Shown one piece after another: positions 45,471 to 54,650 of a stretch of DNA of 64,000 nucleotides. The DNA comes from Sporosarcina sp. P34. Its GTDB lineage: Bacteria; Bacillota; Bacilli; Bacillales_A; Planococcaceae. The stretch is taken from positions 1 through 64,000 of the forward strand of contig NZ_PDZC01000011.1 in assembly GCF_002743375.1 (NCBI RefSeq). Direction: 5' to 3'. Every line of letters starts with the position of its first letter. The first letter of the stretch is position 1. Both the position numbers and the translations under genes were made by a program. A model generated the notes under the pieces. The model was not told the DNA's origin. It did no database searches and saw nothing but the letters and a program-made list of their open reading frames with translations.

Positions 45471-46445
45471 ATGAAAAAGTTAGCAGGCGTGTTAAGCGTA
45501 CTGGTGTTACTGTTTGTACTCAGTGCGTGTAGCGCAGCGAATGAGAAAGCAGAAGATCAAACAGATGCATCCACAGTAAAAGCAGAAGAGATAGAGAAAA
45601 CAACTAAGGCAAGTATCGAAGTGACAGACATGACTGGCCAAACATTAACATTCGACGAAACGCCAAAATCTGTCGCAACGCTAAGTTCTGGTGATCTCGA
45701 CATGCTTCTAGCACTTGGGATAGAAGTAGATGGACGACCGACAGTGCAAGGACCTCCGAATAAAGACTTAGAAGGCATCGCTGAAATTGGAAATCCACAT
45801 CAGCCGAATTTTGAGAAGATTGCGGAAGTACATCCTGAAGTCCTGATTGCTGCACCAAGCTTCAAACAACATGAAGCAAATATGAATCGTCAAGGAATGA
45901 AGATCGTCTACACAGCAGCTAACTCTGTGGAAGACATTCAAAACACGATTGGACTATTCGGTCAGCTGTTTGATAAAGAAAAAGAAGCAAAAACAATACA
46001 AAACAGCATCGCAGAACAAATTAATAAAAGCACAGCCGATAAAGCAGATGCTGTGAAAACATTATTAGTATACGGGGCACCGGGGACATACATGGCGGCG
46101 CTTCCGAATTCATTATCAGGGAATCTACTAGAACTGGCTGGCGGGGAAAATATTGCAAGTGATTTCCCGAATGAAGAAAAATATCCACAGTACGCAAGTT
46201 TAAGTGTAGAGAAAATCATTGAACGTAATCCTGAAATGGTCATGCTGATTACTCACGGCGAACCGGAAGCGGTCAAAGCGGCATTCGAAAGCGAAATGTT
46301 GAAAAATCCAGCGTGGAAAAATTTAGATGCAGTGAAAGCAGGAAACGTCATCGTCTTACCTTCCCACTTATTTGGTACGAACCCTGGGACAAAAGTAGTG
46401 GAAGCACTTGACGTGATGAAAGAAAGCTTAGAACAGGTTAAATAA
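45471..46445 (+). CDS. heme/siderophore ABC transporter substrate-binding lipoprotein (IsdE-like)
   Basis: A 324-residue lipoprotein with lipobox L-S-A-C (Cys near 20) and a glutamate- and threonine-rich linker. The rest is a FecB/TroA-type binding fold: V-A-T-L-S-S-G-D-L near residue 69, I-G-N-P-H-Q-P-N-F-E-K-I near 104 and I-T-H-G-E-P near 261, where a histidine may be an axial ligand. The downstream IsdG-type enzyme makes heme the likely ligand. It follows the Fur-type promoter and AAGGGGGAATG. Confidence 0.85.
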   Translation: MKKLAGVLSVLVLLFVLSACSAANEKAEDQTDASTVKAEEIEKTTKASIEVTDMTGQTLTFDETPKSVATLSSGDLDMLLALGIEVDGRPTVQGPPNKDLEGIAEIGNPHQPNFEKIAEVHPEVLIAAPSFKQHEANMNRQGMKIVYTAANSVEDIQNTIGLFGQLFDKEKEAKTIQNSIAEQINKSTADKADAVKTLLVYGAPGTYMAALPNSLSGNLLELAGGENIASDFPNEEKYPQYASLSVEKIIERNPEMVMLITHGEPEAVKAAFESEMLKNPAWKNLDAVKAGNVIVLPSHLFGTNPGTKVVEALDVMKESLEQVK

Positions 46446-46446
46446 A

Positions 46447-47481
46447 TTGATTGCAACAGAAGAACAGACGCAGAAAGAACGTCATCCACTAGCCAAAAAG
46501 CGGGTCATCGTCCTCGTGACGAGTGGCAGTTTACTCATGATCGCAGCTATCTTGAGCCTAATGATTGGCCCGGTGTCGTTCTCCATACAGGAAATTTGGG
46601 AAGGGATTTTCGTAGCAAGTGACACGATGGAACGGCGAATTGTATGGGAACTTCGCTTTCCACGCGTGCTAGTCGGTATGATTGTTGGAGTGAGTCTCGC
46701 AGTCGCAGGTGCGATATTACAAGGAGTAATGCGTAACCCGTTGGCTGATCCCGGAATTATTGGTGTCTCATCAGGGGCAGGACTGGCGGCGACCATTATT
46801 ATGATTATCTATCCAGCTTACATCATGTTCTTACCACTTGCCGCATTTCTGGGAGCGCTCGCAACAGCCATTGTAATTTATGCATTGTCATGGAGAGGTG
46901 GGGCATCACCTTTACGAATCATTTTAGTTGGTGTCGCAATTAACGCGTTAATCGGCGCATGTATGAGTGCATTGATGCTCTTATACAGCGACCGTGTACA
47001 AGCAGTGTTGCCTTGGCTAGCTGGAGGAATCGCAGGTGTCGGCTGGGTGCAGTTTGAAATGATTATCTATTATGCGCTTGCTGCTCTCGTGCTAGCCACC
47101 TTCTCGGTTAAGCATATTCGTATCTTGCGTTTAGGTGACGAAGTGGCGAAGTTGCTCGGACATAATGTAGAGCAAAGCCGATTTTTCCTCATCGTGTTAA
47201 GTACACTACTTGCGGGAATGGCTGTTAGTGTTTCCGGATTGATCGGTTTCGTTGGTCTTGTCGTGCCACATATTATGCGCTCAATAGTAGGTGGGGATTA
47301 CCGGTTTTTGCTACCGGCTTCCGCGCTCGGTGGAGGATTGCTAGTCGTAGTAGCGGACACGATAGCTCGTACGTTATTTAATCCAATCGAACTGCCGGTA
47401 GGAATTTTACTATCATTCCTCGGTGGACCATTCTTCTTGTATCTCATTCAAAAACGGAGGGATTCATTTGCTGATAACTGA
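46447..47481 (+). CDS. FecCD-family ABC permease (heme/iron)
   Basis: A 344-residue permease with about nine to ten segments. Family motifs: L-R-F-P-R-V-L-V-G, G-A-I-L-Q-G-V-M-R-N-P-L-A-D-P, and G-F-V-G-L-V-V-P-H-I-M-R near residue 270. The TTG start lies one nucleotide after the lipoprotein stop and has only a weak ribosome binding site, so translation is probably coupled. Confidence 0.88.
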   Translation: MIATEEQTQKERHPLAKKRVIVLVTSGSLLMIAAILSLMIGPVSFSIQEIWEGIFVASDTMERRIVWELRFPRVLVGMIVGVSLAVAGAILQGVMRNPLADPGIIGVSSGAGLAATIIMIIYPAYIMFLPLAAFLGALATAIVIYALSWRGGASPLRIILVGVAINALIGACMSALMLLYSDRVQAVLPWLAGGIAGVGWVQFEMIIYYALAALVLATFSVKHIRILRLGDEVAKLLGHNVEQSRFFLIVLSTLLAGMAVSVSGLIGFVGLVVPHIMRSIVGGDYRFLLPASALGGGLLVVVADTIARTLFNPIELPVGILLSFLGGPFFLYLIQKRRDSFADN

Positions 47482-48259
47482 AGAACTTACCTATCGACAT
47501 TCGGATTCATTCGAATTAACGTCTATTGATTTGCATATTAAGCAGGGGGAGATCGTCAGTTTGTTAGGCCCTAATGGCTCAGGTAAGTCGACATTTCTGC
47601 GATTGATTTCTAGATTAATCACACCAGGAAGCGGAGAAGTTCTGCTAAACGGCGACCGATTGAAACGAATGAAATCTCAGGTAGTGGCCCAAAATTTAGC
47701 TATGCTTCCGCAAATGCAAGATCATCAGCTCGACGTTACGGTAGGAGAGTTAGTAGAATTTGGCCGACATCCTCACCGGTCGGGCTATGGCAAGTTAAGT
47801 CGTGAAGATCAGGAGATTATCGATTGGGCAATCGGTGTAACGAAGTTAGAGAAGTATAAGAATCGTATGTTGCAATCATTATCCGGTGGCGAACGTCAAC
47901 GTGCATGGATTGCAATGGCAATTGCTCAGCGACCGAAAGTGTTATTGCTAGATGAACCCACTACGTACTTGGACATTTCGCATCAATTGGAAGTGATGGA
48001 GTTAGTCACGAAATTAAATGAAACATATGGAATGACTGTTATCATGGTTCTTCATGATATCAACCAAGCGGCAAGTTACAGCGATCGTCTCATTGTATTG
48101 AAAGATGGTAGTGTACGTTTTGACGGAATTCCACAATGTGTTCTTTGCAAAGAAATGTTCCATTCCATTTTCGAAATTGACGCGGAGATTTTCATGAATA
48201 ATGGAAAATGCTTTTTCACACCAAGTAAATTAGAAAAGGGTGAATGCTATGAGGAATGA
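47468..48259 (+). CDS. heme/iron ABC transporter ATP-binding protein
   Basis: A 263-residue ATPase starting at TTG 47468 after CGGAGGG, overlapping the permease end by 14 nt. The ORF opens 15 codons earlier inside the permease. Seen: Walker A G-P-N-G-S-G-K-S-T, signature L-S-G-G-E-R-Q-R and L-L-L-D-E-P-T-T-Y-L-D. The FecE/FepC type fits the neighbouring permease. Confidence 0.88.
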   Translation: MLITEELTYRHSDSFELTSIDLHIKQGEIVSLLGPNGSGKSTFLRLISRLITPGSGEVLLNGDRLKRMKSQVVAQNLAMLPQMQDHQLDVTVGELVEFGRHPHRSGYGKLSREDQEIIDWAIGVTKLEKYKNRMLQSLSGGERQRAWIAMAIAQRPKVLLLDEPTTYLDISHQLEVMELVTKLNETYGMTVIMVLHDINQAASYSDRLIVLKDGSVRFDGIPQCVLCKEMFHSIFEIDAEIFMNNGKCFFTPSKLEKGECYEE

Positions 48260-48668
48260 GACAGAAACGCAGCTACCTATTGATCAAGCGCTGGTACGAG
48301 ACTATTTGATTGCAGCACATGGCGATTTGGAAAAAGTACAAAAGCTGATTGAACAGGAGCCCGATTTAGTACATGCTGTCATGAACTGGGGTGGCGACGA
48401 CTGGGAAAGCGGTCTCGGAGCTGCGGCACATACTGGCAATCGCGATATTGTGGAGTATTTATTAAAAAAAGGTGCACGTATGGATATATTCGTAGCTGCT
48501 ATGCTCGGTGAACTCGAAATAGTGAAAGCATTGTTGAAATGGTATCCGAACTGGAGCGAAATAAAAGGTCCACACGGCATTCCGTTACTTCGTCATGCAG
48601 CAGTCGGTGGCCCACAAGCAGTGCCTGTCTTCGAATATTTACAGTCAATCCAAATGGAGGTAGTATGA
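48249..48668 (+). CDS. ankyrin-repeat protein
   Basis: A 139-residue cytoplasmic protein from ATG 48249 behind AGAAAAGGG; the upstream GTG is in-frame. At least two ankyrin-like units are visible (A-A-H-G-D-L-E-K-V-Q-K-L-I and A-A-H-T-G-N-R-D-I-V-E-Y-L-L-K-K-G-A), with a weaker third. It overlaps the ATPase end and shares a nucleotide with the next start. Its position between an importer ATPase and a heme-degrading enzyme suggests an adaptor in heme handling. Confidence 0.75.
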   Translation: MRNETETQLPIDQALVRDYLIAAHGDLEKVQKLIEQEPDLVHAVMNWGGDDWESGLGAAAHTGNRDIVEYLLKKGARMDIFVAAMLGELEIVKALLKWYPNWSEIKGPHGIPLLRHAAVGGPQAVPVFEYLQSIQMEVV

Positions 48669-49006
48669 TGCAGAAAATGATCGCAATTAATACAATATAT
48701 GTAGAAAAAGGTAAAGGCGAGCAAGTAACCGCACGTTTTGCAAAAGCAAAAACGGTTCACACGTTTGAAGGCTTCATTCGCATGGAAGTATTGTTGAATG
48801 AAGATAGCGAAGATCGTGACGAAATAAAAGTATGTACGACATGGGAAGACCGTCAATTTTTCGACAGTTGGCTTCATAGTCGTGAAAATGCTAAAGCGCA
48901 CGACTCCAAAGCACCGGCTGAACCGAGTCCAATAGTAGGCAATGAAGTGAAGACATTTGATGTGAAAGTTCAGCACTTGCCCGCTGACACAGTGGAAACT
49001 AAGTAA
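48668..49006 (+). CDS. isdG: IsdG-type heme-degrading monooxygenase
   Basis: A 112-residue antibiotic-biosynthesis-monooxygenase-fold protein. ATG 48668 is 7 nt from GGAGG; ATG 48665 is also in frame. By eye it aligns with IsdG through the conserved asparagine near the N-terminus (I-A-I-N-T), W in D-S-W-L-H-S and H in A-K-A-H-D, the catalytic N-W-H set. It would open the porphyrin ring and release iron in the cytoplasm. Last gene of the Fur-type operon. Confidence 0.83.
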   Translation: MQKMIAINTIYVEKGKGEQVTARFAKAKTVHTFEGFIRMEVLLNEDSEDRDEIKVCTTWEDRQFFDSWLHSRENAKAHDSKAPAEPSPIVGNEVKTFDVKVQHLPADTVETK

Positions 49007-49053
49007 CTCATAACAGCGGCAAGCATAAACTTGTCGCTGGCATTCCGATTGTG

Positions 49054-49088
49054 ATCTATGCAGTGGAATAGGCCTCCACTGTATAGAT
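49054..49088 (+). repeat. stem-loop after the heme operon
   Basis: ATCTATGCAGTGGA and TCCACTGTATAGAT pair around a 7-nt loop with one G-U. No T-run follows. Function uncertain. Confidence 0.4.
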
Positions 49089-49282
49089 GGCTTTCGGTAA
49101 CCCGTCAGCACACCGTATATCGCGTAAACACTTGAAAGCAAACTGTACATGTCTATTTATTGGAAGTTAGCGTACAAAAGCCCACCATTGCTTTGCCACA
49201 CTAATTCCGAAACGCAACCCTCCCTTTACTTGCGGACATTCACGACATTCCAGCAGGGTTGCTTTCAAGCTGTTTCATTTGG

Positions 49283-49312
49283 CTGCACTCTTTAATGAGT
49301 GCAGTTTTTTTG
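49283..49312 (+). terminator. terminator hairpin before array 5
   Basis: CTGCACTC and GAGTGCAG pair around TTTAAT, then TTTTTTT. It lies inside a long open frame that continues through array 5, which speaks against that frame being a gene. Confidence 0.85.
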
Positions 49313-49352
49313 TGTTGGAATGTGATGAGGAGAGATGATGTCGTTGGGGATG

Positions 49353-50250
49353 TGCTCAATGTTTGGTGTAATGCGCTCTATAGGTCGCATTTCTGCTCTA
49401 TGTTGGGCTTGGAGCGCTCTATCGCTCGCGCCATCCGCTCACTGTCAATCGTGAAGCGCTCTATGCAGCGTGTTAACCGCTCAAACTCCGCGAGCCGCTC
49501 AATACATTATTTCAATCGCTCTATTGCTCGCGCCATCCGCTCACTGTCAATCGTGAAGCGCTCAATAGTTCGTGTGAACCGCTCACTGTCAATCGGTAAT
49601 CGCTCTATGCAGCATGTTAACCGCTCAAACTCCGCGAGCCGCTCAATACATCATTTCAATCGCTCTATAGTTCGTGTGATCCGCTCACTGTCAATCGGTA
49701 ATCGCTCTATGCAGCGTGTTAACCGCTCAAACTCCGCGAGCCGCTCAATACATCATTTCAATCGCTCTATCGCTCGCGCCATCCGCTCAATGTCAATCGT
49801 GAAGCGCTCTATCGTTCGTGTGATCCGCTCACTGTCAATCGGTAATCGCTCTATGCAGCATGTTAACCGCTCAAACTCCGCGAGCCGCTCAATACATCAT
49901 TTCAATCGCTCTATCGTTCGCGCCATCCGCTCAATGTCAATCGTGAAACGCTCTATCGTTCGTGTGATCCGCTCAATGCCGCTCGGGAAGCGCTCTATGC
50001 AGCGTGTTAACCGCTCAAACTCCGCGAGCCGCTCAATACCTCATCTCAGTCGCTCTATTGCTCGCGCCATCCGCTCAATACCTCATCTCAGTCGCTCTAT
50101 TGCTCGCGCCATCCGCTCAATACCTCATCTCAGTCGCTCTATTGCTCGCGCCATCCGCTCAATACCTCATCTCAATCGCTCTATTGCCCGCGCCACCCGC
50201 TCAATGTCAATCGGGAAGCACTCTATCCACCACGCAATCCGCTCTATCCC
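49353..50250 (+). repeat. 21-nt tandem array 5 (about 43 units, higher-order repeats)
   Basis: About 900 nt of CGCTCTAT, CGCTCAAT and CGCTCACT units at mostly 21-nt steps, with some 18-nt units and one 20-nt unit near the start. Units are arranged in larger blocks: a seven-unit 144-nt block repeats, with one 102-nt shortened copy, and near the right end a 42-nt dimer repeats about three and a half times. It sits after a terminator and before the convergent YjiH-family gene. The frame R-S-I-x-x-x-x stays open because 21 and 18 are multiples of three. Confidence 0.9.
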
Positions 50251-50299
50251 AAACAAAAAAACCGCCACTTCACAAAGAAGTAACGGGTTCTCACTCTAC

Positions 50300-51652
50300 T
50301 TAAAACAACAAATGTGCAATACCGGCAATGATAGGCAAAGCAATGATTGTCCGCAGCAAGAAAATGATGAGTAAGTCGAAAATATTCAAAGGAATTTTTG
50401 TACCTAAGATCAAACCACCGACTTCGGACATGTAAATTAGCTGAATTACGGAAACAGCTGCAATCGTAAATAGTGTAATAGGCGATGTAATGACACCTTC
50501 CGCTAAAATAACGGGCAAGAACATGTCCGCGAATCCGACGACCATCGTCTGTGCGGCTTCTGCAGCCTCGGGTATCTGTAAGACATTCAAGATGTATTCG
50601 AACGGCTTGCCTAGAATACGGAATATACTCGTATACTCAGCCATTACTAAAGCAACCGTCCCGAAAGCCATAACGACTGGCGCGACGCCGAACCACATGT
50701 CAAGCACGTTCTGCATTCCTGCGCGAACTGTCTTCACAACAGAGCGTTGTTTTGAAGCTGTATCAAGTGCGCTAGTGAGTCCTAGTTTGAAGACGCTTGT
50801 TCCGGCAGGCAGTTTTTCGTCCTCTTCGGAATATTCACGATCGTCAATATACGTATTCTTAATAGAACGTAATGGATAGATTCTTGGCATAATTAAGGCA
50901 AGAATCACCCCTGTGAACAGAACCGTCGCATAAAATGGTAAGAAGTAGTTTCCAAGACCGACTTTGTCAATAATGACGAGCGTAAATGTAATCGACACAA
51001 CAGAGAATGTAGTCGAAATAATCGCTGCTTCACGCTGTGTATAGTGACCATCTTCGTATTGTTTACTTGTCAGTAAGACACCAATTGTTCCGTCTCCAAT
51101 CCATGAAGCCAGTGCATCAATGGAAGAACGTCCAGGTAATTTAAATAAAGGTCGCATAACCTTTACCATTAACGTACCGAAGAATTCGAGCAATCCGAAG
51201 TTCAGTAATAAAGGAAGCAGTAGACCTGCGAAGAAGAAGATACTGAACAAGAAGGAAACGAGTCCATCACCTGCAAGTAGCAACCCGCCTGTATTCTCGC
51301 TCCAAATCGCTTCAGGACCTAATTTATAGACGACCATGATGGCGAAGATAGCCCCTATAATACGGGTAATCGTCCAAAACGGTGTAACTTTGAATAAGTT
51401 TGTAAAGAATGAAGGTCTGTTTGGATCTTTTTTAACAAATAGATAGAGTATGGATCCGAGTGCAGACACAATGATCAAACACATCATAAGTTGTGGAATA
51501 ATTGGTTCCAATGAGCCTGACAATAAATCCGCCAATTTGGCAATTGGTACTTTCCAACCCGCTGTAAAGGGTAGTGGAATCATGAATAATATAACGCCGA
51601 GTATAGACGGGATTAAGAATACTAGCCAAGTGCTAGCTGTATATTTTTTCAA
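50300..51652 (-). CDS. YjiH-family transporter (nucleoside-recognition/Gate domain)
   Basis: A 450-residue integral membrane protein with about ten segments. I start at TTG 51652, 9 nt after AAGGAG; the ATG at 51673 lies upstream of it. Regions such as P-L-L-L-N-F-G-L-L-E-F-F-G and S-W-I-G-D-G-T-I-G-V-L-L-T are typical of YjiH/Gate proteins. These have a nucleoside-recognition-like fold, but the substrate is unknown. It is a monocistronic gene with a strong promoter, and its 3' end abuts array 5. Confidence 0.82.
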   Translation of the reverse strand: MKKYTASTWLVFLIPSILGVILFMIPLPFTAGWKVPIAKLADLLSGSLEPIIPQLMMCLIIVSALGSILYLFVKKDPNRPSFFTNLFKVTPFWTITRIIGAIFAIMVVYKLGPEAIWSENTGGLLLAGDGLVSFLFSIFFFAGLLLPLLLNFGLLEFFGTLMVKVMRPLFKLPGRSSIDALASWIGDGTIGVLLTSKQYEDGHYTQREAAIISTTFSVVSITFTLVIIDKVGLGNYFLPFYATVLFTGVILALIMPRIYPLRSIKNTYIDDREYSEEDEKLPAGTSVFKLGLTSALDTASKQRSVVKTVRAGMQNVLDMWFGVAPVVMAFGTVALVMAEYTSIFRILGKPFEYILNVLQIPEAAEAAQTMVVGFADMFLPVILAEGVITSPITLFTIAAVSVIQLIYMSEVGGLILGTKIPLNIFDLLIIFLLRTIIALPIIAGIAHLLF

Positions 51653-51697
51653 GGTATTTCTCTCCTTGCACATAATCTTGTTGATGTATATTTATTC

Positions 51698-51725
51698 ATT
51701 ATACTGTTTAACGAGTCGATGTAAA
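51698..51725 (-). promoter_or_regulatory. sigma-A promoter of the YjiH-family gene
   Basis: Reading the minus strand: TTTACA, a 16-nt spacer, TATAAT. It lies 46 nt before the TTG start. Confidence 0.75.
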
Positions 51726-52160
51726 TACTTTAGCACAAAGTGTAACTTTTCAGTCAGCAAGCAGTCTATATGGAAATGGGATATGTAACGGCATATGGCT
51801 AGTAAAATACTATGTAGGATTACGGTAATCGGCTGCGCAAGCGGACAAGTTTCCTTTATAAGGTGGGGATGATTTTTGTTATCACAATAAGGTTCAAATA
51901 CTTTACGTGCGTGTACAGGTTATGGATACGACAAGCGCAAGAGATAAATTTAACGGCACACTCGCTAGCTGACTGCGCAAGAACTAGTAAAAGATGTAGA
52001 AAATCTTGCAGATTGAAACAGGAAGAAATCCTTTTATATCAAGCTTGACTGGCACTCGTCTGTCACCATTGATAGGCATTACGAAAAATCTAACCGTTCT
52101 CCCTTTAAATTTCTGAACAAAAGGCGTATGCTATGGCAATAGAATGGATTACGAGGAAAA
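51726..52160. other. 435-nt gap, no recognised gene
   Basis: No ORF with a ribosome binding site and gene-like composition. A short open frame (51863-52048) is lysine/arginine- and cysteine-rich without family likeness. No clear terminator or repeat seen. It may hold the promoter of the DinB-like gene. Confidence 0.4.
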
Positions 52161-52170
52161 ATGGAGGTAG

Positions 52171-52704
52171 ATGTTGATGGTTTTTGGAGAGAATATAAAG
52201 GTCCGTAAACGCATCTTGCAGTTGATTGATGGCTTAACAGATGAGGAATTTAACGGAACACCATCGCATGGCGGCTGGTCACCCAAACAAATTGTAGAAC
52301 ATTTAGCCTTAATGGAATGTCGAGTTGCTACTAACATCGCCCAAGAATTGAAAAATCCTGAGAGTTTACGTGTCTTCAAAAAACCGATCAGTGTATCGGC
52401 TAGTCCATTAGTAAAGGCATATTTACCGGAATATACACAACCAACAGATATGCATCTTTCTATTCCAGAGGTTAAAGAGAAGTTGCATGCATCCAGAAAT
52501 TATTTGCTGGATATCTATGAATCTGCCACTATTACAGAACTTCGCTGTAAATCACTCAAGCATCCGATTTTTGGAAACGTGCCGTTAATTCAATGGTTCC
52601 GATTCGTAGGGTTCCACGAAAAACGTCATCTACGACAGTTGAAACGGACAGTAGAGCAAGTGAAGTCGGCTCGCGTACCGCTAGTATCAACGTCTAAATC
52701 ATAA
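52171..52704 (+). CDS. DinB-like four-helix protein
   Basis: A 177-residue protein beginning M-L-M after GGAGGTAG; ATG 52171, TTG 52174 and ATG 52177 are all possible starts. Helices rich in charged residues carry the DinB-family histidine triad (E-H-L-A-L-M-E near residue 43 and F-H-E-K-R-H-L-R-Q-L near 150), consistent with a metal-binding four-helix bundle. Relatives include bacillithiol S-transferases and thiol-dependent hydrolases. The substrate is unknown. Confidence 0.78.
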   Translation: MLMVFGENIKVRKRILQLIDGLTDEEFNGTPSHGGWSPKQIVEHLALMECRVATNIAQELKNPESLRVFKKPISVSASPLVKAYLPEYTQPTDMHLSIPEVKEKLHASRNYLLDIYESATITELRCKSLKHPIFGNVPLIQWFRFVGFHEKRHLRQLKRTVEQVKSARVPLVSTSKS

Positions 52705-52734
52705 ATGAGGCTATGGTGTAACTTTAAAAAAAGT

Positions 52735-52870
52735 CCGTTCCCCTACGCTACAAAAGGCACGCTTTCCGCGGGGCGCGCTTGAGCCTCCTCGTCGCTGGTG
52801 CTCCTGCGGGGTCTCAACATTCGCGCTGAATCCCGCAGGAGTCGGCCTTTTTCCGCTTCGGTACACTCTT
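52735..52870. repeat. dispersed GC-rich nested palindromic element
   Basis: A GC-rich block in an AT-richer setting. CTCCTGCGGG (52801-52810) and CCCGCAGGAG (52832-52841) are perfect complements, nested in AAAGGC (52754) and GCCTTT (52845). From memory, similar blocks recur in many Bacillaceae genomes; I could not check. No ORF is implied. Confidence 0.6.
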
Positions 52871-52913
52871 GATTACTAATTAATTAAACGTTTCAAATAA
52901 GTTTCAGTGAATT

Positions 52914-52953
52914 AAAAAAGGTATGAGGGTGTATTCTCCTTCATACCTTTTGA
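52914..52953. terminator. hairpin with A/T flanks
   Basis: AAAAGGTATGAGGG and CCTTCATACCTTTT pair around GTATTCT. Symmetric enough to act in both directions. Confidence 0.65.
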
Positions 52954-53027
52954 GGTTTTGTCCCAGCCTTTTTCTCATTTTACTTTGAATCAGCTATACA
53001 CTACTTAACCGTGAAGGAGGAGATGGA

Positions 53028-54650
53028 ATGAATCGATACCGTTTTGATACCCCTGAAAAGCTGCGTGCATTGCTTTGTGAACTAGTAAGTTGGGATAGTC
53101 GTACGTTAACGGAAGGAGAGCGTTTCTTTTCCTGGAAGCTACAAAATAAGTTGAGCGAACTGGAATATTTCACTGAGCATGCTGACAATATTACACTTCT
53201 AGATGCGGGTCTCGGGCGGCAAGTCGTGCATGCCCTTTATGAACATCCTGATGCAACAGATACGATTGTGTTAATCAGTCATTTTGATACTGTACAAACG
53301 GATGAATACGGAGCACTTGAACCACTAGCGTTTCATCCGGAAGAATTGACGAAAAAGTTGTTGGAAAATAAAGATACGTTGCCTGAAGCTGCGCGCCTTG
53401 ATTTAGAATCAGGAAAATATCTATTCGGCCGAGGTACGATGGATATGAAGATGGGGTTGGCTTTGCATATACAGTTGATCGAACGGGCAAGTATGGAGAA
53501 TTGGCCTATTAATTTATTATTGTGTACAGTACCAGATGAAGAAGTGAACTCAGCGGGGATGCGTGCTGCTGTTAAGGAGCTTGTACGTCTGCAAGAACAA
53601 GAAGGGCATCGCTTTAAATTATTCTTGAACGGAGAGCCTTCATTTTCACAAGGACCTGCGGATACGAAAGAATATATTTACTCCGGGACAATCGGAAAAA
53701 TTATGCCAGCCGCATTATTTTATGGAAAAGAAACGCATGTGGGTGAACCTTTAAAGGGGATTACTGCAGATTATATGGCGTCTTTTTTGACACAAAAGAT
53801 GGAATGGAATCCTATATTCCGTGAACTAGAGCAGAACGAATCAACACCACTTCCCGTCACATTGCACCAAAAAGATTTGAAAATCCAGTACTCTACACAA
53901 ACGCCACAGCGAGCAGCTGCGTTATATAATGTATTTCTATTCAAGCGGACAGCCGCTGAGATCATGAATTTATTTGAACAAGTGGCAAAAGAAGCGATGG
54001 CACAGTGTACTGAACAGTATAAAGCAGTGTGTGCACGTGAATCGGCAGTGCCGCTAGGAGATATTCGTGTACTGCGTTTTGAAGAGTTATTAACATACGC
54101 TGAAGATCAGTTAGGCAAAAACGAAGTGAACAGATTGAAACAGGAAGTGCTGTTGCAAGAAGAATGGGATGACCGTGAGCAATGCATACGTATTGTCGAT
54201 ACGCTCATGATGGCGTGCCAGGAATTGGGTCCAGCGGCCGTCCTATTCTATGCTCCTCCTTATTATCCGGCTGTTAACTCGTCTGACGATCCCCTTGTGA
54301 AGGAATCGATTGCGTTTGTGCAAGAGCGTGCGCAAGTATTTGATCTAACAATTGAACAAGTACATTATTTCAATGGAATTTGTGATTTGAGTTATGTGCA
54401 GTATAAGGATGAAGAGGATCATTGGAAGGCGTTCGCAGAGAATACGCCCGTCTATGGTGCGACGTATTCGATTCCGTTTGAGGATATGCGCAAGCTCACT
54501 GCACCGGTGTTGAATGTGGGGCCGTTTGGTAAGGATGCGCATCAAAAGACGGAGCGGCTGCATATCGATAGTGCTTTCAGGGAAATGCCAGTGTTGTTGG
54601 AGCAGTTGGTGAAGAAACTCGCGGGCATGAATCAAACGAAGTCTAGATGA
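53028..54650 (+). CDS. rocB: RocB-type M20 peptidase-like protein
   Basis: A 540-residue protein closely resembling B. subtilis RocB of arginine utilisation. M20 metal motifs: I-S-H-F-D-T-V-Q near residue 85, G-R-G-T-M-D-M-K near 138, D-E-E-V-N-S-A-G near 175 and a late D-A-H-Q-K near 503. Start ATG after GAAGGAGGAG. RocB is needed for growth on arginine or ornithine, although its exact reaction is unsettled. No other roc gene is in the window. Confidence 0.88.
   Translation: MNRYRFDTPEKLRALLCELVSWDSRTLTEGERFFSWKLQNKLSELEYFTEHADNITLLDAGLGRQVVHALYEHPDATDTIVLISHFDTVQTDEYGALEPLAFHPEELTKKLLENKDTLPEAARLDLESGKYLFGRGTMDMKMGLALHIQLIERASMENWPINLLLCTVPDEEVNSAGMRAAVKELVRLQEQEGHRFKLFLNGEPSFSQGPADTKEYIYSGTIGKIMPAALFYGKETHVGEPLKGITADYMASFLTQKMEWNPIFRELEQNESTPLPVTLHQKDLKIQYSTQTPQRAAALYNVFLFKRTAAEIMNLFEQVAKEAMAQCTEQYKAVCARESAVPLGDIRVLRFEELLTYAEDQLGKNEVNRLKQEVLLQEEWDDREQCIRIVDTLMMACQELGPAAVLFYAPPYYPAVNSSDDPLVKESIAFVQERAQVFDLTIEQVHYFNGICDLSYVQYKDEEDHWKAFAENTPVYGATYSIPFEDMRKLTAPVLNVGPFGKDAHQKTERLHIDSAFREMPVLLEQLVKKLAGMNQTKSR

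Noticed and set aside
49353..50250. CRISPR array
   Set aside because: Units of 21 nt with no unique spacers; the intervening bases repeat in blocks, and there are no cas genes.
49259..50374. A 371-residue open frame across array 5 as a repeat protein gene
   Set aside because: The TTG start lacks a ribosome binding site, a Rho-independent terminator lies inside the frame, and the frame is open because units are multiples of three. Similar frames run through other arrays on either strand.
51863..52048. A 61-residue gene between the YjiH-family and DinB-like genes
   Set aside because: The frame's composition is not gene-like, and I could not link it to any family.
52735..52870. tRNA or rRNA fragment
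   Set aside because: GC-rich but with nested palindromes and no cloverleaf or conserved loops; better seen as a dispersed repeat.
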